Assembly: GCA_035293985.1 (NCBI GenBank)
Contig: DATGLS010000005.1
Span: 62,001 to 126,000 of the forward strand
Reading direction: 5' to 3'
DNA: 64,000 nt
Origin: JAVDCA01 sp035293985
GTDB taxonomy: Bacteria > Pseudomonadota > Alphaproteobacteria > Rhizobiales > Xanthobacteraceae
Position 1 is the first letter of the stretch. Every line of letters begins with the position of its first letter. The position numbers and the translations under genes are program-made. The notes under the pieces are model-generated. The model saw only the letters and a list, made by a program, of their open reading frames with translations. It was not told the origin of the DNA and did not search any database. Of the stretch, positions 8,452 through 16,754 are shown piece by piece.

Positions 8452-10062
8452 TCAAACCCAAGCTCGCCACCGCCGGTCGTGAATGATCGCCCGCGCCGCA
8501 TTGTGCCCGGGCGCGCCGGTGACGCCGCCGCCCGGATGGGCGCCCGAGCCGCAATGATAAAGGCCGCGCAGCGGCCCGCGATAGTCGGCGTAACCGATCA
8601 TCGGCCGCGCCCAGAAGAGCTGGTCGAGCGTGAGTGCGCCATGGAAGATGTCGCCGCCCGTGAGGCCGAAGGTCTCCTCGAGGTCGAACGGGCTCAGCGC
8701 CTGCCGCGCCACCACCCTCGCCTTGAAGCCGGGCGCATGGCGCTCGACGGTATCGATCATCAGGTCGGCGACGGTGTCGCGATGATCGTGCCACGATTGC
8801 CCGTCGGGCAGCTGCGGCGCCACGTGCTGGCAAAACAGGCTCGCCACGTGCGCGCCCGCGGGTGCGAGCGAGGCATCGAGCGTCGAGGGAATCAGCATCT
8901 CGATGATCGGCGCGCGGCTCCAGCCCGATTGCCGCGCATCGTGATAGGCGCGCTCCATGTAGGCGAGGCTCGGCGCCATGATGATGCCGGCCGTGAGATG
9001 GTCGCCATTGTCGTCCGAGGGGGCCGCCGTGAAGCGGGGCAGATGCGATAGGGCGACGTTCATCCTGAAGGTCCCCGAGCCGCAGCGCCAGCGGCGGATG
9101 CGGGCGAGGAATTCGTCCGGCAAGGCGTCAGCGGGCAAGAGCCGTGTATAGAGCAGGTGCGGATTGACGTTGGCGGCGACCGCCCGGCCGCGCACGGCGC
9201 GCCCGTCCGCCAGCACGACGCCGGCGGCGCGGCCGCGCTCGAGCATGATCTCGCGCACCGGCGCGCCGGTCTCTATCTCGGCGCCGAAGCTCGTCGCGGC
9301 GCGCGCCATCGCCTGGGTGATCGCCCCCATGCCGCCGACCGCATGGCCCCAGCTGCGCTTCTTGCCGTTCACCTCGCCGAAGGCGTGATGCAGCAGCACG
9401 TAGGCGGTGCCGGGCGTATAGGGACTGGCATAGTTGCCGACGACGGCGTCGAAGCCGTGCAAGGCCTTGATCAGGTCGCCGTCGAACCAGCCGTCGAGCA
9501 CATCGCCTGCCGACTTGGTGGCGAGGTCGAACAGCACGCGGACCTGCTCGGCCGGCAGCCGGCGAAGCCGGTTCGCGAGCGCGCCCGTGTGGAGGAGCTC
9601 GCCGAGGTGCTGCAGCGTGAAGCCGGAACTCAGGTTGGGGGGCGCCCGCAGGACCAAGTCGCGCAGCACGTCCGCGGCCAGATCGATCTGGCGGCTGAAC
9701 TCGGCGTAGCGTCCGGCATCAGCCTCGCTGAACTTGGCGATCTGCCGCTCGGTCTCGCCTTCGGCCACGACCAGATGGGAGCCATCCGTGTCGGGAAGGA
9801 AGTTCTGCACCCGCCGCTCGACGATCTCGAGGCCATGCTCGTGGAGACGCAAGTCGCGGATGACCTTGGGCTGCAGAAGGCTCACCGTGTAGGCGGCGAC
9901 CGAGTTGCGGAAGCCGGGATGGAATTCCTCGGTTACGGCGGCGCCGCCGACCACGTGCCGGCGCTCCACCACCTTCACCCGCAGGCCCGCCATCGCGAGA
10001 TAGGCCGCGCAGGTCAGGCCGTTGTGCCCGGCACCGATGATGACGACGTCGTAATTGTCCAT
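8452..10062 (-). CDS. Phytoene-desaturase-like NAD(P)/FAD-dependent oxidoreductase
   Basis: A 536-residue flavoprotein with an N-terminal Rossmann FAD site (YDVVIIGAGHNGLTCAAYLA) and the family motif VVGGAAVTEEFHPGFRNS. Near the C-terminus, LYHCGSGAHPGGGVTGAPGHNAA closes the FAD pocket. The sequence is of the PYROXD2/carotenoid-desaturase-like group found outside carotenoid clusters, and no crt gene is near, so carotenoid synthesis is unlikely. ATG 10062 places the Rossmann fold at residue 4. An ATG four codons earlier is possible. The substrate is unknown. Confidence 0.85.
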   Translation of the reverse strand: MDNYDVVIIGAGHNGLTCAAYLAMAGLRVKVVERRHVVGGAAVTEEFHPGFRNSVAAYTVSLLQPKVIRDLRLHEHGLEIVERRVQNFLPDTDGSHLVVAEGETERQIAKFSEADAGRYAEFSRQIDLAADVLRDLVLRAPPNLSSGFTLQHLGELLHTGALANRLRRLPAEQVRVLFDLATKSAGDVLDGWFDGDLIKALHGFDAVVGNYASPYTPGTAYVLLHHAFGEVNGKKRSWGHAVGGMGAITQAMARAATSFGAEIETGAPVREIMLERGRAAGVVLADGRAVRGRAVAANVNPHLLYTRLLPADALPDEFLARIRRWRCGSGTFRMNVALSHLPRFTAAPSDDNGDHLTAGIIMAPSLAYMERAYHDARQSGWSRAPIIEMLIPSTLDASLAPAGAHVASLFCQHVAPQLPDGQSWHDHRDTVADLMIDTVERHAPGFKARVVARQALSPFDLEETFGLTGGDIFHGALTLDQLFWARPMIGYADYRGPLRGLYHCGSGAHPGGGVTGAPGHNAARAIIHDRRWRAWV

Positions 10063-10174
10063 GCGACACAGCATCCATCAAAACCTGGTCGTACGAAACG
10101 TCATCATCGCACTTCCGGCGGGGACAATTGCCGCGCCCCCATGGTGCCCTCTTGCCACTCGCGTGCGGCGCAGT

Positions 10175-10726
10175 ATGAAGACCGTGGCCGACGATCGCGG
10201 TTGTCGCCCGTGGGCCACCGTCGACTCGTTGGGACGAACCGATTTGACCAAGATAGCCAGCAAACGTCATCGCACCACGCCGCCGCATCAACCGGGACCC
10301 TTCCGCGTCGGCCGTTCGCGCACCGGGCTCGGGCTGTTTGCGACCGAGCCGATCGCTAAGGGCAAGTTCATCATCGAATACTGGGGCAAGCTCGTCCGCT
10401 GGAAGGACGTCGATGACGAGGACCAGAACCGTTACTACTTCGATCTGAACACCCGCTGGGCGATCGACGGCGCCGACCGGCGCAACACCGCGCGCTACAT
10501 CAATCACTCCTGCAAGCCCAACGCCGAGCCCTACGAGGTCCGCCGCAAGATCAAGATCTACGCCAAGAGGACCATCCATCCGGGCGAGGAGATCACCTAC
10601 GACTACGGCAAGGAATATTTCAAAGAGTTTCTCGAGCCGATCGGCTGCAAGTGCGCGGGCTGCGTCGAACGCAAACCGAACGGCAAGGCGGCGCTGCGAC
10701 GCAAGCGCAAAGGAGGGCATGCTTGA
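10175..10726 (+). CDS. SET-domain protein (putative protein lysine methyltransferase)
   Basis: This 183-residue protein has a complete SET domain at about residues 45-165. FRVGRSRTGLGLFATEPIAKG is the entry motif. YINHSCKPNAEPY is the NHSC S-adenosylmethionine motif. EITYDYGKEY carries the catalytic tyrosine. A post-SET-like zinc motif CKCAGC follows, then a lysine/arginine-rich tail (RRKRKGG) suited to nucleic acid or acidic partners. SET proteins methylate lysines in proteins, and the bacterial target is unknown. The start is uncertain: ATG 10175 lacks a clear ribosome binding site, and TTG 10244 is possible. Its stop overlaps the TTG start of the amidohydrolase gene. Confidence 0.88.
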   Translation: MKTVADDRGCRPWATVDSLGRTDLTKIASKRHRTTPPHQPGPFRVGRSRTGLGLFATEPIAKGKFIIEYWGKLVRWKDVDDEDQNRYYFDLNTRWAIDGADRRNTARYINHSCKPNAEPYEVRRKIKIYAKRTIHPGEEITYDYGKEYFKEFLEPIGCKCAGCVERKPNGKAALRRKRKGGHA

Positions 10727-11706
10727 AAGGCAAGATCGGGCTGGAGGAGCATTTCGCGCTCGAGGAGACGGTCGGCGACGGAACCGGCTTCTTCCCGAAG
10801 CATGTGTGGGGCGAGTTGCACGCCCGCCTGCTCGATATCCATGACCGGCGGGTCGCCGAGATGGACCGCAACGGCGTCGAGATGATGGTGCTCTCGCTCA
10901 ACGCGCCGACGGTTCAGGGTATTCCGGATTCCGCGAAGGCCGCCGACCTCGCGCGCCGCGCCAACGACTTCCTGGCCGAGCAGGTGCGCAAGCGCCCCGG
11001 CCGTTTCCAGGCGCTCGCGGCGCTGCCGATGCAGGACCCCGAGCTCGCCGCGCGCGAGCTCACCCGCTGCGTCAGCGAGCTCGGCTTCCGCGGCGCGCTC
11101 GTCAACGGCTTCTCGCAGGTAGGCGTCGCCGACAGCATGGTCTATTACGACTTGCCGCAGTACTGGCCGTTCTGGGAGACGGTGGAGCGACTCGACGTTC
11201 CGTTCTACCTGCATCCGCGCAATCCGCTGCCGAGCCAGGCGAAGATCTACGAGGGCCATCCCTGGCTGCTCGGCCCGACCTGGGCGTTCGGGCACGAGAC
11301 GGCGGTGCATGCGCTGCGCCTGATGGGCTCAGGCCTGTTCGACAAGCATCCGCGGCTCGCCATCATCCTCGGCCACATGGGCGAGGGCCTGCCGTTCAAC
11401 ATCTGGCGGGTCGACAACACCAATGCGTGGGTGACGAACCGCCACACCCATGCGGCCAAGAAAAAGATCGCCGACTATTTCAACGCCAATTTCTACGTCA
11501 CGGTGTCGGGCAACTTCTGCACCCCGGCGCTGCTGACCTCGCTGCTCACGCTCGGTTCCGACCGCATCCTGTTTTCCACCGACTGGCCGTTCGAGAACGT
11601 CGATCACGCCGCCGTCTGGTTCGACACGGCACCGATCAGCGAGGTCGACCGGATGAAGATCGGCCGCACCAACGCGATCAAGCTGTTCAAGCTGGATATG
11701 CGCTGA
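10723..11706 (+). CDS. Amidohydrolase-2 family metal-dependent hydrolase/decarboxylase
   Basis: This 327-residue TIM-barrel protein resembles ACMSD and gamma-resorcylate/2,3-dihydroxybenzoate decarboxylases. IGLEEHFALEET supplies an ExH-type N-terminal metal motif. HPRNPLP, WAFGHETAVHALRL, LAIILGHMGEGLPF and the late FSTDWPFENVDHA hold the metal-binding His and Asp. The start is TTG 10723: AGGAGG lies at 10711-10716, six bases before it, and the codon overlaps the upstream SET stop as TTGA. That arrangement couples translation of the two genes. A decarboxylation of a hydroxybenzoate-like acid is the likeliest reaction. Confidence 0.88.
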   Translation: MKGKIGLEEHFALEETVGDGTGFFPKHVWGELHARLLDIHDRRVAEMDRNGVEMMVLSLNAPTVQGIPDSAKAADLARRANDFLAEQVRKRPGRFQALAALPMQDPELAARELTRCVSELGFRGALVNGFSQVGVADSMVYYDLPQYWPFWETVERLDVPFYLHPRNPLPSQAKIYEGHPWLLGPTWAFGHETAVHALRLMGSGLFDKHPRLAIILGHMGEGLPFNIWRVDNTNAWVTNRHTHAAKKKIADYFNANFYVTVSGNFCTPALLTSLLTLGSDRILFSTDWPFENVDHAAVWFDTAPISEVDRMKIGRTNAIKLFKLDMR

Positions 11707-11725
11707 GGAGTGTTCTCGGCGGGTT

Positions 11726-12244
11726 TCAAACGGCCGCGCGCCTGACCGACGACCTGCTAGCGCGGCGCGGACGCGCCTGCATGTTGCCGTAGATGCGGCG
11801 CAAGCACCGCTTCACCACGGCGAGCTCCTCGGCGGACAAGCCGGCGGCCGCCTCGGCCTCCATGTCCCGAGCCGGCGGAATGAGGCGTGCGACCAGCGCG
11901 CTGCCCTTCGCGGTCAACGCCACGACCACCTCGCGGCTGCTGTTTTCCGAGCGGGCACGGCTGGCGAAGCCCAGGCGGACGAGACGGGTGACGATCCGCG
12001 ACAGCGTCGACGCATCGATGCTGGTCAGATCGGCGAGATCGATCTGACGCTGCGCCCCGGCGCTCGCGAGCACGGCCAGCACGCGCCACATCGCGATGCT
12101 GATCCGGTGCGGCGCGAGCGTTTCCTCGCCGAACTGCTCGGCGATGATCACGCCCACCCGGTTCACCAGGTAGGGGAGGAAATCGCTGAGGTTGAGCTTC
12201 GCGTCCTTCACCGGCGTTTTTTCGCGAAAAAGCGGAATGCGCAT
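11726..12244 (-). CDS. MarR family transcriptional regulator
   Basis: A winged-helix repressor of about 172 residues. The central stretch RQIDLADLTSIDASTLSRIV is the helix-turn-helix and LVRLGFASRARSENSSREVV forms the wing. The C-terminal helices dimerise. ATG 12244 is a compromise: ATGs at 12286 and 12265 are in frame but fall inside a palindrome that looks like the operator. It is divergent from the luciferase-like monooxygenase gene with about 115 bases between, the usual layout for a MarR controlling its neighbour. Confidence 0.85.
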   Translation of the reverse strand: MRIPLFREKTPVKDAKLNLSDFLPYLVNRVGVIIAEQFGEETLAPHRISIAMWRVLAVLASAGAQRQIDLADLTSIDASTLSRIVTRLVRLGFASRARSENSSREVVVALTAKGSALVARLIPPARDMEAEAAAGLSAEELAVVKRCLRRIYGNMQARPRRASRSSVRRAAV

Positions 12245-12259
12245 GCACCGCAGCAAACG

Positions 12260-12295
12260 TTGCATTGACAATACATGCATTTTCAATTATTGCAA
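12260..12295. promoter_or_regulatory. Imperfect palindrome, candidate MarR operator
   Basis: TTGCA at 12260-12264 is mirrored by TGCAA at 12291-12295 around an AT-rich core with a central ATGCAT-like step. The two halves match at about half of their 18 positions. It sits in the divergent region between the MarR and monooxygenase genes, in markedly AT-rich sequence for this genome. Confidence 0.4.
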
Positions 12296-12358
12296 GCACA
12301 ACAATAACGGTCAAATCATGAAGACCGGAGGCCGCGGCGCCGTCACAGGAGGAACCCC

Positions 12359-13435
12359 ATGGACTTCGGCTATTTCACGCTGAGCGACAATCACTACGAC
12401 AACAATCCGCGCAACGCGAACCAGTTCGTCGCCGACATCGCCGCGGAAGCGCTCTATGCCGACCAGCTCGGCATGCACTCGGCCTGGATCGGCGAGCATC
12501 ATTTCAACTCGCTCGGCGTGCTCTCCTGCCCCGATCTCGTGCTCGCCTATATCGCGGCGCGCACCCAGCATATCCGCCTCGCCCCCGCCATCACGGTGCT
12601 GCCGCTGCATCATCCGATCCGCGTCGCCGAGCAGTGGGCGACCCTCGACCTGCTCAGCAACGGCCGCGTCGATTTCGCCGCCGGGCGCGGCTACGACAGC
12701 CGCGAATATGCGCCGTTCGGCATCGACTTCGCCGACAACCAGGGCATCTTCGAGGAAGGCCTCGAGGTGGTGCGCCGCCTGTGGGCGGCGGACGAGCGCA
12801 TCTCGCACCACGGCAAGCACTATTCCTTCGACGACGTGCGCATCACGCCGAAGCCGGTGCAGCGCCCGATGCCGGCCTACGTCGCCTCGTTCTCCAAGCC
12901 GTCGATCGAGCTTGCGGCCCGGCTCGACTGCGGGCTGATCGTCGCGCCGTTCGCGGCCGCCATGAGCTACGGCGGGCTGAAGCAGGTCGCCGACCTCTAC
13001 AACGAGACCTGCGCCAAGCTCGGACGCAAGCCGGGCCGGCTGATGTGCAGCTACTTCACCCACTTCTACGACGATCCTCACCAGGAAGCCGAGCAGCGCG
13101 CGCGCCAGATCCGCTACTACAAGGAATGCGTCATCCCGGCCCTGCCGGGCGATCCGAAGACCGCCCCGCCGAGCTACCGCTATTTCGTCGACATGGTCGA
13201 GCGGCTCGGCAAGGTGCAGGCGCGGGATCTGACCGAGAACTCGGTGCTGCTCGGCTCGCCGGCCCAGATCACCGACACGCTGAAAAAAGTAGAGGCCGCC
13301 GGCTTTTCCGAGGTCATTCTCTACTTCAACGTGGGCATGAAGCCGCACGCGCAAGTGAAGGAGGAGATGGACCGCTTCATGCGCGAGGTCGCGCCCGCCT
13401 TCGAGGGCGAGCACAAGCGCCGCGCCGCCGCCTAG
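12359..13435 (+). CDS. LLM-class (luciferase-like) flavin-dependent monooxygenase
   Basis: This 358-residue TIM-barrel protein oxidises its substrate with FMNH2 supplied by a separate reductase. Diagnostic segments are SAWIGEHHFN (active-site histidines), PAITVLPLHHPIRVAEQWATLD and NGRVDFAAGRGYD. The C-terminal VLLGSPAQITDTLKK is typical of the bacterial luciferase group. AGGAGG lies about 7 bases before the ATG. It follows a divergent MarR regulator and precedes a GNAT gene by 23 bases. No flavin reductase gene is adjacent. Confidence 0.92.
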   Translation: MDFGYFTLSDNHYDNNPRNANQFVADIAAEALYADQLGMHSAWIGEHHFNSLGVLSCPDLVLAYIAARTQHIRLAPAITVLPLHHPIRVAEQWATLDLLSNGRVDFAAGRGYDSREYAPFGIDFADNQGIFEEGLEVVRRLWAADERISHHGKHYSFDDVRITPKPVQRPMPAYVASFSKPSIELAARLDCGLIVAPFAAAMSYGGLKQVADLYNETCAKLGRKPGRLMCSYFTHFYDDPHQEAEQRARQIRYYKECVIPALPGDPKTAPPSYRYFVDMVERLGKVQARDLTENSVLLGSPAQITDTLKKVEAAGFSEVILYFNVGMKPHAQVKEEMDRFMREVAPAFEGEHKRRAAA

Positions 13436-13458
13436 GCGCCGTCACTCGGAGGCGCGCC

Positions 13459-14274
13459 ATGATCGCCTCCGTCGAGATGATCGATCGCGTCACAGAGGCC
13501 GACGTCGCCTATACGATCGCGCGCATGCAGGTGCTGGACGCCGTTCCCGGCAATCCGGTCGGCATCGCCTACCGCCGCATCGACGATCACACGACAGCGC
13601 TGATGGCGCGGCATCTGCCCTCGCCTTCCTTCAATCGCGTGGTCGGGCTGCGCGCCGGCGACGAGCGCCATATCGCGCCGCTCGATGCCTGGTACCGCGA
13701 GGCCGGCGTCGCCGCCCGCTTCGAGATGATCCCGGGTCATTTCGATGCGGCGCTTGGCCGCGAATTGATGCGACTAGGCTACGCCCATTCGGCCTTCCAC
13801 GCGGCGCTGATCTGTCCGCCGGGCGGCAGCGCCGCCGAGCCCGGTGAAATCGCCATCGAGGCCGTTACGACGGCAGCGCAGATGGAGCACTTTCTCCACG
13901 CCTACGTGGCCGGCTGGGGCTCCCCGGCGAAGGACCACGAGCGCTTCAAGACCAATGTCCGCCCCTGGCTCGGCCTGCCCGGGTGGTCGCTCTATCTCGC
14001 GCGCCAGGCCGGCCGGCCGGCGGCGGCCGCGACGCTCTTCGTGCACGGCGCCGTCGGCTATCTGGCGGACGCCTGCACCGACCCGGCCTTCCGCCGGCGC
14101 GGCCTGCACACCGCGCTCATCCGCCGCCGCATCGCCGATGCGCACCGCGCCGGCGCCGATCTCGTGTTCAGCGGCGCCGAATTCCTCTCCGGCAGCTACC
14201 GCGACATGGAACGGGTCGGCCTGCAGCTTCTGTTCGTGCGCGCGATCTGGACGCCCACTGACGCACCCACGTGA
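13459..14274 (+). CDS. GNAT family N-acetyltransferase
   Basis: A protein of 271 residues with a C-terminal GNAT domain. YLADACTDPAFRRRGLHTALIRRR is motif A, carrying the acetyl-CoA pyrophosphate loop R-R-x-G-L. The N-terminal 140 residues look like a degenerate first GNAT fold. Start ATG 13459 follows CGGAGG at 13448-13453, and the frame is otherwise open far upstream through the monooxygenase gene. It is probably cotranscribed with that gene. The acceptor amine is unknown. Confidence 0.85.
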   Translation: MIASVEMIDRVTEADVAYTIARMQVLDAVPGNPVGIAYRRIDDHTTALMARHLPSPSFNRVVGLRAGDERHIAPLDAWYREAGVAARFEMIPGHFDAALGRELMRLGYAHSAFHAALICPPGGSAAEPGEIAIEAVTTAAQMEHFLHAYVAGWGSPAKDHERFKTNVRPWLGLPGWSLYLARQAGRPAAAATLFVHGAVGYLADACTDPAFRRRGLHTALIRRRIADAHRAGADLVFSGAEFLSGSYRDMERVGLQLLFVRAIWTPTDAPT

Positions 14275-14383
14275 GCCGGGTGTGGACCAGGTCCCCCCTT
14301 GCCCCTTTGCCCCGGGACTTGCCGACGCCAATGCCGGTACGCAGGATGGCGGCGGGATTGATTCGCTTGGAGGGAAGAACACC

Positions 14384-14674
14384 ATGTCGTGCGGCTCAAA
14401 ATTCCGGTTGGTTTGCGGCGTTGCGGCGGCCTGGGCAATCACGATCTCAGCCGCGCAGGCGGCGCCTGAAGGGTTCTGCCGCGACTATGCCAGGGCCGCC
14501 GTGCGGCAGGTCGAGCTCGCCCGGGCGACCCCGGCCTGCGACCGGGGCAACGGAGCGCGCTGGACGACCGATTATCGCGTTCATTTCGACTGGTGCATGG
14601 GGGCCGCGATCCCGGCCGTCGAGGCCGAAAGGCGGGCGCGCACCAACTGGATCCGCAGCTGCCGCGGGCGTTGA
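14384..14674 (+). CDS. Small secreted cysteine-containing protein, hypothetical
   Basis: A 96-residue protein preceded by GGAGGGA. Residues 1-26 form a signal peptide (AAAWAITISAAQAA). The mature 70 residues contain four cysteines (in FCRDYA, PACDRG, DWCMGA, RSCRGR), fitting two disulfides in the periplasm. The WC and RSC spacing resembles many small rhizobial secreted proteins of unknown function. I do not recognise a named family. Confidence 0.7.
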   Translation: MSCGSKFRLVCGVAAAWAITISAAQAAPEGFCRDYARAAVRQVELARATPACDRGNGARWTTDYRVHFDWCMGAAIPAVEAERRARTNWIRSCRGR

Positions 14675-14684
14675 CCGGAGGCGG

Positions 14685-15584
14685 TCAGCCCCGTTGCGCG
14701 AATACCCACGCGCCTGCCCCGAGCTCACGCGGGAAAGGCGCGATCAGCTGATCGCTGGCGCGGCGTGGCGTGATGTCGCCGCGGCGCAATACCGCCTCGA
14801 CGGTCGCGAAGGACGCGACCACGATCGTGCACGCGCCCATGAAAGGCAGGCCCGGGACAACGATCTCAGGAAAGCGCCTGCGAAACGCATCGGCGGTCAC
14901 CAGCTCCACACGACCGCGATCGAGCGCGATGACCTGCCCGCCTTCGCATGACGCCGTCGGGCGGCCCGTGAAGCGGGCAAAGCGCGCCGCCGCCTCGCCC
15001 ACGTCCGCGACCGCGACCGTCAGCGCCGCGAGCCCGCGGGCGCCGTTCGGATGATCGAGCCAGCGCGGCTGCCACACCGTATGCTCGGTGCGGTGGGTCA
15101 GCATCTGGATGCGCCCCTCCGGCATCTGCCCCGGCATGATCCGGGCGAGCGTGAAGGCGGCGATATCGGGACCCGACACCGTCTCGACCGGGCGCTGCAT
15201 CGCGACCAGCGGCTGGGTGCGGAAGCCGGCCTCGCCGAGCCGGCGATGCGCGACAGCCGCATCGGCGACCGCGAAGGCAGCAAGATGCAGGCCGGAATAG
15301 CGCGCGATCGCCGTATCGAGCTCGCGGGCGATCGCCGTATCCGAGGTCTTGAACAGGATCTCGATGTAGCCGCGCGCGAACATGGCGGTGACATTGCCGG
15401 TGCCGGTCGGCTTTGGCGCGCCGCCGGCCGGATCGGGATTGACCTGGATCGACACCGGCGTCGGCGCAAAGCCGGCGCGCACCAGCGCGGCCTGCGCGGC
15501 GTCGCGGTCGGGCACGAAATGGGCGACGTGATCGAGAAAGATCTCGTCGTCGAGCGGCAATTGGCGGTCAATGGAGCTGATCAA
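14685..15584 (-). CDS. VOC-like protein (glyoxalase-like domain)
   Basis: About 299 residues with a glyoxalase-like N-terminal half. FLDHVAHFVPDRDAA opens the fold, followed by MFARGYIEILFKTSD. A second half begins at HPNGARGLAALTVAVADV. It resembles the PF13468-type proteins found with acyl-CoA catabolic genes. The start is taken as TTG 15584, which lies one base past the stop of OpgC with GGGGA about 6 bases upstream. The long upstream extension of the frame has serine/arginine-rich shadow composition. The ligand is unknown. Confidence 0.75.
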   Translation of the reverse strand: MISSIDRQLPLDDEIFLDHVAHFVPDRDAAQAALVRAGFAPTPVSIQVNPDPAGGAPKPTGTGNVTAMFARGYIEILFKTSDTAIARELDTAIARYSGLHLAAFAVADAAVAHRRLGEAGFRTQPLVAMQRPVETVSGPDIAAFTLARIMPGQMPEGRIQMLTHRTEHTVWQPRWLDHPNGARGLAALTVAVADVGEAAARFARFTGRPTASCEGGQVIALDRGRVELVTADAFRRRFPEIVVPGLPFMGACTIVVASFATVEAVLRRGDITPRRASDQLIAPFPRELGAGAWVFAQRG

Positions 15585-15585
15585 T

Positions 15586-16749
15586 TCAGGTCCCCTGCCC
15601 TTCGACGATCCTCGCCGGCGCGGCGCGAGGGCCGCGCGCGCGGCTTTCGATGCGCTTGTACCAGGTGAGCAGGGCCGCGATTGCGACCATGATCCCGATC
15701 CCCGACACGCTGACGAGCAGGTGCACTCCGAGGCCGCCGGACAGCTCGACGATCGCGAAGTGGCCCGCAAACGACAAGAACTCGCCGGCACAAAATATTG
15801 CCAGCGAATGCTGGCCGCACAAGATGATCGGCCGCAGCCATCGCGATTCGAGCCCAGCCCAGTCGGGCCGCACGAACTGGACCGTCACCAGGGCCAGCGC
15901 CACGAAGTGGATGAAGCGCTCGGGGTCGAGCCGCGTCTTGTCGATCGAGAACAGCCAATTGCTCAGCCAGCGCGGCACTTTGGGCTCGAGCGTCGCGGAA
16001 AAATTCCACACGAACGAGAGCGCCAGCCCGAAGGCCAGGTAGGCGACCGCGAGCGCCAGCGCCGGGCGCGACATCAGGAGACGGCCGAGCCGCGCCGCAC
16101 CGCCGAGCGCGCACCAAGCCCCGAACACGAACAGGAACTGCCACGCCAGGGGGTTGAAGAACCAGACCCCCTCCGGATAGGTCGCGAGCTGCAGCCCGAA
16201 CATCCGCACCGCCGCGTAGAGCGAGAACGACGCGCCGAGCGCAAGCGTCGGCCGACGCAGCAGCAGCCACAGCGTGGGCGGGAAGCCGACCAGCAGCACG
16301 ATGTAGAGCGGCAAGATGTTCATGTTGGCGGGCTGGAAGCGCAGGATCAGCGCCTGCACCAGCATGCTGTCCGGCTGCCTGAAGAAATCGAGCAGCCCCA
16401 TCTCCTCGGAGTAGAGCGGGTTCTCGAACGCGGTCGTCACGTAGGCGATCTCGGTCAGGTACAGCACGAGCAGGAAGATATGCGCGACATAGACCTGCCA
16501 GGCGCGCTTTAGGATGCGCGCGCCCCCGACCACGAAGCCGCGGTCGCGCATCTCGCGGCCGTAGACGAAGGCCGCCGTGTAGCCGGAAATGAAGACGAAG
16601 ATCTCGGTCGCGTCGCTGAAGCCGTAGTGCCGGATGGTGATCCAGCTCGCGATATTGTTGGGGATGTGGTCGAGAAAGATCAGCCACAGCGCGAGCCCGC
16701 GAAAAAGGTCGAGGCGCAGATCGCGGCCCGATGGGATGCTCGCGGGCAT
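15586..16749 (-). CDS. opgC: OpgC-type acyltransferase membrane protein
   Basis: A 387-residue inner-membrane protein with about ten hydrophobic segments. It begins with RDLRLDLFRGLALWLIFLDH (the catalytic-region histidine) and FVFISGYTAAFVYGREM, which are diagnostic for OpgC. The family transfers succinyl or other acyl groups to osmoregulated periplasmic glucans at the outer face of the inner membrane. No glucan synthase (OpgGH or NdvB) is present here. It is packed between the acyl-CoA ligase gene and a VOC gene with almost no spacing, so it is likely cotranscribed with both. Confidence 0.9.
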   Translation of the reverse strand: MPASIPSGRDLRLDLFRGLALWLIFLDHIPNNIASWITIRHYGFSDATEIFVFISGYTAAFVYGREMRDRGFVVGGARILKRAWQVYVAHIFLLVLYLTEIAYVTTAFENPLYSEEMGLLDFFRQPDSMLVQALILRFQPANMNILPLYIVLLVGFPPTLWLLLRRPTLALGASFSLYAAVRMFGLQLATYPEGVWFFNPLAWQFLFVFGAWCALGGAARLGRLLMSRPALALAVAYLAFGLALSFVWNFSATLEPKVPRWLSNWLFSIDKTRLDPERFIHFVALALVTVQFVRPDWAGLESRWLRPIILCGQHSLAIFCAGEFLSFAGHFAIVELSGGLGVHLLVSVSGIGIMVAIAALLTWYKRIESRARGPRAAPARIVEGQGT

Positions 16750-16754
16750 CGCGG

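Noticed and set aside
8436..8501. Extended N-terminus of the first Bug protein from ATG 8501
   Set aside because: It would overlap the upstream gene by 50 bases and hide the signal peptide. The GTG at 8435 has a good ribosome binding site.
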